NCBI GenBank assembly: GCA_018830745.1
Contig: JAHJRU010000054.1
Location: forward strand, 1-5,245
Source: Chloroflexota bacterium
Lineage (GTDB): Bacteria; Chloroflexota; Dehalococcoidia; Dehalococcoidales; JAHJRU01
DNA length: 5,245 nucleotides
Direction: 5' to 3'
Notes under the pieces: generated by a model
The model's input: the letters and a program-made list of their open reading frames with translations, nothing else
Databases searched by the model: none
What the model was told of the DNA's origin: nothing
Shown: in pieces, positions 1 to 3,926 of the stretch
Position numbering within the stretch: the stretch's first letter is position 1
Layout of the letters: each line of letters starts with the position of its first letter
Translations under genes and position numbers: made by a program

Positions 1-867
1 GTGGCCGGTGAGAATCGAATGGCTAATGCCGTTAGTGATGCCCTCAATCAGCTTATCCCTCAAGGATGTAATTCGCTTAATGCGCTTGGTCATTTCTTTC
101 TGTGCCAGCTCGGCTGCCTTCCCCAAACCTACGATTGCCGGTACATTGTGGGTGCCTGACCTTTTGTCGCCTTCCTGAATCCCTCCTTCGAGCAGCGGAT
201 CTATGGGGATACTGCGGCGCAACCATAGAGCGCCCGACCCTTGCGGGCCGTGGAACTGGCTTCCTGCCAGAGTCAGGGCATCGACACCTAACTTCTTAAC
301 GTCTACCGGAATGGTACCGGCGGTGGCTACGGCGTCAGTATGGAATAGGGCTTGGGATTCTTTTACCACGCGGGATATTTCCTCTATCGGCTGGATGGTG
401 CCTACTTCGCTATTGGCGTGCATAATAGATACCAGTATGGTATCTTCTCTCAGGCTCTGGCGGACCTGCTCAGGATTCACCAGCCCATATTCATCCACCG
501 GTAGATAGGTTATCTCAAAGCCCATCTTTTCCATGGTACGGGCAGGGTGCAGTATGGAAAAATGCTCAATAGAGGAGACGATTATGTGTTTGCCTTTGGA
601 CTGATGTCTTTGGGCTAATCCTTTAATGGCCAGGTTATTACCTTCGGTGCCGCAGGAGGTGAAGATTATCTCCTCTGCCTCACCATTAATCAGACTGGCT
701 AACTGCGCTCGGCTATCTTCAATGGCATCGCTGGCCTGGTCCCCCCATTGATGGAAAGAAACCGGGTTGCCAAATTTATCTCTAAAGTAGGGTAGCATAG
801 CTTCGACTACCCGGGGGTCGGCAGGTGTGGTTGATAGATTGTCTAAATAAGCCTTTCCTGTCTCCAT
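1..867 (-). CDS. NifS/IscS-like cysteine desulfurase homologue lacking the PLP lysine (3' end outside window)
   Basis: Class V aminotransferase fold, cysteine desulfurase family; members normally take sulfur from cysteine with PLP for Fe-S cluster assembly. The 289 visible residues show family signatures in order: YLDNLSTTP (7-15), FGNPVSFH (32-39), IIFTSCGTEGNNLAIKG (67-83), SSIEH (98-102), SIMHANSEVGTIQPI (147-161), HTDAVATAG (176-184), GPQGSGALWLRR (207-218) and KRSGTHNVPAIVG (235-247). Aligned without gaps to E. coli IscS from memory, T74, H102 and D178 are kept. The SGHK motif reads AGSQ (201-204), so the Schiff-base lysine is Gln204; the equivalents of Asn155, Gln183, Ser203 and His205 are Ser153, Ala181, Ala201 and Ser203. 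The frame is open throughout, with no stop or frameshift. The start is the ATG at 865-867, four bases after AGGAG. The catalytic-cysteine loop and C-terminus lie off the left edge. Homology is near certain; desulfurase activity is doubtful. A scaffold, regulatory or altered catalytic role is inference. Confidence 0.9.
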   Translation of the reverse strand, partial: METGKAYLDNLSTTPADPRVVEAMLPYFRDKFGNPVSFHQWGDQASDAIEDSRAQLASLINGEAEEIIFTSCGTEGNNLAIKGLAQRHQSKGKHIIVSSIEHFSILHPARTMEKMGFEITYLPVDEYGLVNPEQVRQSLREDTILVSIMHANSEVGTIQPIEEISRVVKESQALFHTDAVATAGTIPVDVKKLGVDALTLAGSQFHGPQGSGALWLRRSIPIDPLLEGGIQEGDKRSGTHNVPAIVGLGKAAELAQKEMTKRIKRITSLRDKLIEGITNGISHSILTGH

Positions 868-871
868 TTCA

Positions 872-876
872 CTCCT
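872..876 (-). promoter_or_regulatory. Ribosome binding site of the NifS-like gene
   Basis: AGGAG on the minus strand, four bases before the ATG at 867. It supports the start chosen for the NifS-like gene. It overlaps the TAG stop (875-877) of a 17-codon ORF upstream, an arrangement that permits translational coupling. Confidence 0.65.
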
Positions 877-928
877 ATTCGCCAAAGATATGAGATTCTG
901 GTGCTGGTATTCGGGCCTCTATTTTCAT
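875..928 (-). CDS. Possible 17-residue ORF just upstream of the NifS-like gene
   Basis: An ATG at 926-928 opens the reading frame MKIEARIPAPESHIFGE, ending in TAG at 875-877. An AGG lies five bases before the ATG, which is only a weak ribosome site. The stop overlaps the AGGAG of the NifS-like gene, so translation of this ORF could influence that gene. I do not recognise the peptide. It could equally be the tail of a decayed gene or a chance ORF, since nothing beyond position supports it. Confidence 0.2.
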   Translation of the reverse strand: MKIEARIPAPESHIFGE

Positions 929-994
929 ATTAACCTATGGGGCGGGCAAGATACAATTCGGACGCCATGTTCTATCTATTAGATGTGGCATTAG

Positions 995-1054
995 CTATTC
1001 CCGTATGATAGCTACCGCTCCGGTCACGGCAGCGGTAATGATTAATTTGTCCAT
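995..1054 (-). pseudogene. 19-codon stub matching the N-terminus of a BKACE (DUF849) enzyme
   Basis: The frame reads MDKLIITAAVTGA, then VAIIRE and a TAG stop (995-997). The first 13 residues match, from memory, the conserved first beta strand of beta-keto acid cleavage enzymes such as 3-keto-5-aminohexanoate cleavage protein, commonly written as M(E/D)KLIITAAVTGA. Those proteins are about 270-310 residues, so over 90 percent is absent. Beyond the stop the same frame has no convincing BKACE sequence and meets another stop after 20 codons. The start is well equipped: GAGGAG six bases upstream and a promoter with about 27 bases of leader. The likeliest reading is the 5' end of a gene lost by deletion. 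A leader-peptide role for the NifS-like gene 127 bases downstream is an alternative that this sequence cannot exclude. Confidence 0.5.
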
Positions 1055-1060
1055 GTGATT

Positions 1061-1066
1061 CTCCTC
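1061..1066 (-). promoter_or_regulatory. Strong ribosome binding site of the BKACE-like stub
   Basis: GAGGAG on the minus strand, six bases before the ATG at 1054. It is one of the best ribosome sites in the window although the ORF behind it has only 19 codons, which argues that a functional translation start stood here or still does. Confidence 0.6.
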
Positions 1067-1087
1067 GGATGAACGTGGTTATCAATC

Positions 1088-1116
1088 ACTATAAAGCTCC
1101 CGTCACTTATGGTCAA
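1088..1116 (-). promoter_or_regulatory. Sigma-70-type promoter reading left toward the stub and NifS-like gene
   Basis: On the minus strand, TTGACC (1116-1111, five of six consensus bases) and TATAGT (1093-1088, five of six) are 17 bases apart. Transcription would start near 1081, giving about 27 bases of leader before the stub ATG at 1054. No better promoter was seen closer to the NifS-like gene, so it probably drives that gene too. Confidence 0.55.
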
Positions 1117-1130
1117 TTCCTTTTGGGTGT

Positions 1131-1159
1131 TTGACAGGTATCTGTGGTTTAACTAAAAT
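1131..1159 (+). promoter_or_regulatory. Sigma-70-type promoter of the dehydratase activator gene
   Basis: A perfect TTGACA (1131-1136) and TAAAAT (1154-1159, five of six) are separated by the ideal 17 bases. Transcription would begin near 1166, leaving a leader of roughly 107 bases before the ATG at 1273. Its -35 box is only 14 bases from the -35 box of the opposing promoter, so polymerase or a regulator bound at one could affect the other. Confidence 0.6.
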
Positions 1160-1222
1160 GCCAGTGGGATAGCCTGATATCAAGGCTTAATCATCGGAGA
1201 AGAAGCTGTTTGCACGGGAGCG

Positions 1223-1239
1223 GTGGATAAGTTATCCGC
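1223..1239. repeat. Palindrome in the activator gene leader
   Basis: GTGGATAAGTTATCCGC is an inverted repeat around position 1231: six perfect pairs (GGATAA/TTATCC), then one T-G and one G-C pair. The one-base centre suits a DNA operator better than an RNA hairpin. Each arm resembles a DnaA box (TTATCCACA): the minus-strand arm matches eight of nine bases and the plus-strand arm seven of nine. What binds here is unknown. Confidence 0.4.
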
Positions 1240-1241
1240 GT

Positions 1242-1259
1242 CCTTGCAGAACGGCAAGG
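1242..1259 (+). repeat. Small hairpin before the activator start codon
   Basis: CCTTGC and GCAAGG form a perfect six-pair stem with a six-base loop (AGAACG), ending 13 bases before the ATG at 1273. No T-tract follows, so it is not an intrinsic terminator. It would occupy the mRNA close to the initiation region, where the only ribosome-site-like sequence, GAGG, lies just one base before the ATG. An effect on translation is inference. Confidence 0.35.
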
Positions 1260-1272
1260 CGGCAGTTGAGGT

Positions 1273-2091
1273 ATGAGTACCGAACAAGGGAAAAACGGAC
1301 GTATAGTAGCCGGTGTTGATGTCGGTGCGGCTACAGCCAAAGCGGTAATTCTGAACAATAATGTTGTATTAGCGTCATCAGTTATCCCTACCGGTTTCAG
1401 CGCATCTCAGGCTGGAGATGTGGTGACCAGGGAAGCCCTGGGGAAAGCCGGGCTTTCTATGGATGATGTGGAGTATTTCATTTCTACCGGTTACGGCAGA
1501 AGGGCAGTTTCCTTTGCTAACAAGGTGCTGACGGAGATTATCTGCCACGCTGCCGGGGTAAGCTGGTTAATGCCAACGGCTAAGACCATCATTGATATTG
1601 GTGGACAGGACAGCAAGGTTATAGGGTTGGACGACCGGGGCTACGTAACTAATTTTGTCATGAACGATAAGTGCGCCGCTGGCACTGGCAGGTTTCTGGA
1701 GGTTATGGCCGGGGTTCTGGGGATTGATATCAGCGAAATGGGTCCGGTATCCCTTCTGGGTCAGGAGCCGTGCCAGATAAGCAGCACCTGCACGGTATTT
1801 GCTGAATCGGAGATGGTCTCCCTCCGGGCGGAGGGTAGGAGCCGGGAGGACATAATTGCCGGGATACATAAAGCGCTGGCGCGCCGCGTGGCTATTATGG
1901 GTTCACCGGTTGGCTTCAAGATAGAGGTTGTGTTTACCGGTGGTGTGGCTAAGAACGTGGGGATACATAAGGCACTGGAAGACGAGATTAGTCTGGAGAT
2001 TATTATTCCCGAAGAGCCGCAAATAATGGGGGCTCTGGGAGCGGCGCTTTTAGCCAGGAAGGAACTGGACAAGGTGAGCCAGACAAGTTAG
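1273..2091 (+). CDS. hgdC: 2-hydroxyacyl-CoA dehydratase activator, HgdC/CompA type (BadF/BadG/BcrA/D ATPase family)
   Basis: ATP-driven electron donor of the ASKHA fold. In known systems a homodimer holds one [4Fe-4S] cluster and uses ATP to pass a low-potential electron to an (R)-2-hydroxyacyl-CoA dehydratase; relatives drive benzoyl-CoA reductase. Visible motifs: phosphate loop GVDVGAATAK (14-23), STGYGRR (71-77), DIGGQDSK (108-115), NDKCAAGTGRFLE (131-143), CTVFAESE (173-180) and FTGGVAKN (221-228). C134 and C173 are 39 residues apart, the same spacing I recall for the cluster ligands of Acidaminococcus CompA (C127, C166). The 272-residue length is typical and the protein looks intact and cytoplasmic. 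The upstream in-frame TGA at 1267-1269 rules out a nearby earlier start; the ribosome site is poor. No dehydratase subunits are adjacent, so its partner is unknown. The symbol names the family, not a proven substrate. Confidence 0.92.
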   Translation: MSTEQGKNGRIVAGVDVGAATAKAVILNNNVVLASSVIPTGFSASQAGDVVTREALGKAGLSMDDVEYFISTGYGRRAVSFANKVLTEIICHAAGVSWLMPTAKTIIDIGGQDSKVIGLDDRGYVTNFVMNDKCAAGTGRFLEVMAGVLGIDISEMGPVSLLGQEPCQISSTCTVFAESEMVSLRAEGRSREDIIAGIHKALARRVAIMGSPVGFKIEVVFTGGVAKNVGIHKALEDEISLEIIIPEEPQIMGALGAALLARKELDKVSQTS

Positions 2092-2107
2092 CGCCGGTAG
2101 GGATTGG

Positions 2108-2434
2108 TCAACTGACGTTGTCGCCGGCTTCTTCTTGTCCCCAGTTGTACATTACTTTCTTCAGGTTTTGCGCCAGCTGAGGATTAGCCCGCAGGCGCTC
2201 GATAAAGACGGGACAGGCTTCCACCATCGAGTTCTGAGCCGCCGTAGCCATACTGGATAAAAGGTTTTGCCAGCCAAGGTCGGCTGATGGCTGAAATCCC
2301 ATGCCGGGCGCTGACGATTCCATCTGCCGTCTGATGTCTTCGGCGGTAAATTTCAGTGGAGTTACACAGGATTTATACCAGGGACATTCCTTGCACTGCA
2401 CCAGTGCGTAAGCTTCATCTAATATGTCACCCAT
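2108..2434 (-). CDS. Small four-cysteine protein of unknown function, last gene of the ccdA-tlpA operon
   Basis: I do not recognise this 108-residue protein. It has four cysteines: C14, C17 and C23 in the motif CKECPWYKSC, and C74 in EACPVF. That pattern would suit a zinc or Fe-S site or a redox thiol pair. There is no signal peptide or membrane segment, so it is probably cytoplasmic. The rest is mostly polar and helix-prone, with an acidic tail. The start is firm: GGAGG (2441-2445) lies six bases before the ATG. It begins 13 bases after the tlpA-like stop and is surely co-transcribed with it, which links it loosely to thiol-redox chemistry. It ends 16 bases from the convergent activator gene. 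It reads as a genuine gene given its ribosome site, spacing and cysteine pattern; the function is open. Confidence 0.75.
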   Translation of the reverse strand: MGDILDEAYALVQCKECPWYKSCVTPLKFTAEDIRRQMESSAPGMGFQPSADLGWQNLLSSMATAAQNSMVEACPVFIERLRANPQLAQNLKKVMYNWGQEEAGDNVS

Positions 2435-2440
2435 ATCTTT

Positions 2441-2445
2441 CCTCC
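2441..2445 (-). promoter_or_regulatory. Ribosome binding site of the small cysteine protein
   Basis: GGAGG on the minus strand, six bases before the ATG at 2434 and within the 13-base gap after the tlpA-like stop. It is the best single argument that the small ORF is translated. Confidence 0.65.
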
Positions 2446-2447
2446 CG

Positions 2448-3002
2448 TCATGGCATTATTTTCTTTAGACCTTTCTCAATAGCCGCCTTATCGGTAAAAG
2501 CACCTATTTGTCTACCTCTTATTATGCCATCTTTATCAATGAAAAAGGTAGTAGGAATAGCCGCAACTCTGTATAGCTTAGCCACTTCGGTCTGGCTGTC
2601 AAGTAATGCGGGAAGTGTAAGCCCTTCTCTCTGCATAAAGTTCTCTACGTCTGATTTACTCTCGCCTATGTCAACGGCAATCACGACCAGCCCTTTATTC
2701 GAGTATTCGTCATATATCTCCTGCAGGAATGGCATTTCAAATCGGCATGGCCCGCACCAGGTTGCCCAGAAGTTGAGCAATACCGGTTTTCCCCGAACTC
2801 CACTGAGCGAAAATGTTTGACCGTCAAGGGTCTGGAGTTGAAAATCAGGGGCTAAGTTGCCAATTTCTGGTGCAGACGTCTCATCCGGCGTGCTTGCCGG
2901 TGGCTGAGATGCTGGCGGAGGAGAAGCTTCATTGGAGCAGCCCGCCAGTAACAGTCCAGCGCCCACCATTAGCGGTAATATCATCTGCAGTATCCTCTTC
3001 AT
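2448..3002 (-). CDS. TlpA/ResA-like thioredoxin-fold lipoprotein (thiol-disulfide oxidoreductase)
   Basis: A membrane-anchored reductase that reduces disulfides outside the cytoplasm, for example in apocytochrome c, using electrons from CcdA. With the ATG at 3000-3002 it has 184 residues. Residues 1-21 are a lipoprotein signal (MKR, hydrophobic core, LLAGC lipobox) with the lipidated cysteine at 22. A Pro/Ser/Thr-rich linker follows (about 24-45). The AhpC/TSA-Redoxin domain begins at APDFQL; the active site WCGPC has C83 and C86, and the cis-proline is P150 in AAIPTTFF. An upstream TTG at 3012-3014 is in frame, but GGAGG (3008-3012) is well placed for the ATG. The gene starts one base after the ccdA stop, so the two are coupled. 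All catalytic features are present. The symbol is left blank because TlpA, ResA and CcmG-like proteins cannot be told apart here. Confidence 0.9.
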   Translation of the reverse strand: MKRILQMILPLMVGAGLLLAGCSNEASPPPASQPPASTPDETSAPEIGNLAPDFQLQTLDGQTFSLSGVRGKPVLLNFWATWCGPCRFEMPFLQEIYDEYSNKGLVVIAVDIGESKSDVENFMQREGLTLPALLDSQTEVAKLYRVAAIPTTFFIDKDGIIRGRQIGAFTDKAAIEKGLKKIMP

Positions 3003-3003
3003 T

Positions 3004-3720
3004 TCAACCTCCAAAACCGGTGAAACCGGGGAACTGTTCCTGAAACCATGTCAGATTATTGGTCAGGATTAGGACGCCAACGATTATCAACAGGGTGGCG
3101 GCAATGGCGTAGACCAGGGAGGAGTAACGGTGGATTTGTCTCAGGAGTGGGGTAATAGAGCTGAAAACCGCACCCACAATAAGGAAGGGTAGCCCCAGTC
3201 CCAGGGAGTAGACGGCGAGCAAGTAAGCGCCCTGACCGGCTGTTTCCAAGCCCAGGGCAAGGGACAAGATACCGGCCAGTATGGGGCCAACGCAGGGTGT
3301 CCAGGCTACGGCAAAAATACTTCCGGTCAAGAGGGAGCGCAGGTAGCCGGAAGCCATTCTGCGGGGGGGCGCCAGGCGCTTTTCGTAATTTAGCCAGGGC
3401 ACCTTTAGCGCCGCCAGCATTAATAATCCGAAAGCTATCAACAGGATGCCGGATATGTAACGGACCAGGTCCAGTTGAGAGCTAAGAACCGAGCCAAGCA
3501 GGCCGGCGCCGGCTCCCCAGAGAGTAAAGACGATGGAGAACCCGATAACAAAGCTAACCGAGTGAAGAAAGATGGGCCGGCGGTTGATGCGGGATTCTTT
3601 TTCCAGCACTTCCGGCCCACACAGACTAGCCAGGTATACTGGCACCAGGGGTATGACACAGGGTGAAAGGAAGGATAAAACCCCGGCACCGAAGGCAATT
3701 AAGAGCGTTGTTTCCTGCAT
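3004..3720 (-). CDS. ccdA: CcdA-type cytochrome c biogenesis / thiol-electron transporter membrane protein
   Basis: A short DsbD-family membrane protein that carries reducing equivalents from cytoplasmic thioredoxin across the membrane to extracytoplasmic thiol proteins. The 238 residues match the CcdA length. Six hydrophobic segments can be read at about 5-30, 52-76, 86-107, 128-155, 163-188 and 202-221. The conserved redox cysteines are C21 in LSPCVIP and C143 in WTPCVGP, placed in the first and fourth segments as expected; C34 is extra. The C-terminus is a short tail ending FGG. The ATG at 3718-3720 gives an N-terminus typical of the family; AAGGA lies 12 bases upstream, rather far. It leads the operon, with the tlpA-like lipoprotein one base downstream as its obvious electron acceptor. 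No cytochrome c or haem-lyase genes are visible, so the final target is unknown. Confidence 0.92.
   Translation of the reverse strand: MQETTLLIAFGAGVLSFLSPCVIPLVPVYLASLCGPEVLEKESRINRRPIFLHSVSFVIGFSIVFTLWGAGAGLLGSVLSSQLDLVRYISGILLIAFGLLMLAALKVPWLNYEKRLAPPRRMASGYLRSLLTGSIFAVAWTPCVGPILAGILSLALGLETAGQGAYLLAVYSLGLGLPFLIVGAVFSSITPLLRQIHRYSSLVYAIAATLLIIVGVLILTNNLTWFQEQFPGFTGFGG
3008..3012 (-). promoter_or_regulatory. Ribosome binding site that fixes the tlpA-like start
   Basis: GGAGG on the minus strand lies inside the last codons of ccdA, five bases before the ATG at 3002. It favours that ATG over the in-frame TTG four codons upstream, which overlaps the site itself. The arrangement makes translation of the lipoprotein dependent on, or coupled to, ccdA. 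Confidence 0.65.
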
Positions 3721-3743
3721 TCTCTACGTTTGTCCTTAACTTA

Positions 3744-3772
3744 ATGGTAGTTAACCTGATCTGAAATATCAA
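3744..3772 (-). promoter_or_regulatory. Candidate promoter of the ccdA operon
   Basis: On the minus strand, TTGATA (3772-3767, five of six) and TACCAT (3749-3744, four of six) are 17 bases apart. Transcription would start near 3737, only about 17 bases before the ccdA ATG, and the AAGGA (3737-3733) would then be at the very 5' end. The short leader makes the call tentative. Confidence 0.3.
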
Positions 3773-3854
3773 GTTGCCAGGTGAGGAATGGATGGGCAAT
3801 AGGGAGAAGCTATTCCTTCAAGTAGTGAATTTCCAGCAAATGAGACCAGCATCC

Positions 3855-3884
3855 TTGACAATCACATTCACGATATGGTAAAAA
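3855..3884 (+). promoter_or_regulatory. Candidate promoter of the acyl-CoA synthetase gene
   Basis: A perfect TTGACA (3855-3860) is followed after 18 bases by TAAAAA (3879-3884, four of six). Transcription would start near 3891, about 36 bases before the ATG at 3927. The -35 box is strong and the -10 box weak, which fits a promoter that is regulated or only moderately active. Confidence 0.4.
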
Positions 3885-3888
3885 TTAC

Positions 3889-3914
3889 AATAACTTCCAG
3901 TGAATAACTTCCAG
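3889..3914. repeat. 12-bp tandem direct repeat at the predicted start of the synthetase transcript
   Basis: AATAACTTCCAG occurs at 3889-3900 and again at 3903-3914, separated by TG, giving a 14-base period. A related GTGAATTTCCAG sequence lies upstream around 3825-3836. The pair sits at the predicted transcription start, where a bound repressor would block initiation. An operator role is inference. Confidence 0.4.
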
Positions 3915-3926
3915 CGGGGGTAATGA

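Larger units (their letters stand above)
868..1272. other. Divergent intergenic control region without a full-length gene
   Basis: This 405-bp gap separates the NifS-like gene from the activator gene. No reading frame here is long enough for a conventional protein. It contains two opposed promoters (1088-1116 minus, 1131-1159 plus), a 19-codon minus-strand ORF resembling a BKACE N-terminus, a 17-codon ORF next to the NifS-like start, and a dyad and a hairpin in the leader of the activator transcript. The stretch 929-994 shows nothing I can name; the stub frame there is broken by stops. Confidence 0.7.

Noticed and set aside
102..508. Plus-strand ORFs of 65 and 101 codons (102-299 and 203-508)
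   Set aside because: They lie antisense to the NifS-like gene, whose frame is strongly supported by family motifs, and their translations resemble no protein family.
1567..2072. Minus-strand ORFs of 100 and 103 codons opposite the activator gene
   Set aside because: They are shadows of the activator coding sequence; no ribosome site or family motif supports them.
2092..2130. Possible bidirectional terminator between the convergent genes
   Set aside because: GCCGG and CCGGC elements could pair only across a long loop, a four-pair GTCA/TGAC stem is too short, and no T-tract follows on either strand.
3003..3014. Earlier TTG start for the tlpA-like gene, four codons upstream
   Set aside because: The GGAGG at 3008-3012 overlaps that start and is correctly spaced for the ATG at 3002, which also gives a typical MKR lipoprotein signal.
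2356..3043. Plus-strand ORFs at 2356-2820 and 2813-3043
   Set aside because: They are antisense to the tlpA-like gene and the small cysteine protein, both of which have clear ribosome sites, and one of which has full catalytic motifs.
3297..3698. ORFs in other frames inside ccdA (3297-3485 plus, 3475-3666 plus, 3438-3698 minus)
   Set aside because: The CcdA frame carries both redox cysteine motifs and six membrane segments; the others have arginine-, proline- or serine-rich compositions typical of shadow frames.
3809..3825. AATAG/CTATT inverted repeat in the gap before the acyl-CoA synthetase
   Set aside because: Only five AT-rich pairs with a seven-base loop; this is expected by chance and has no T-tract.
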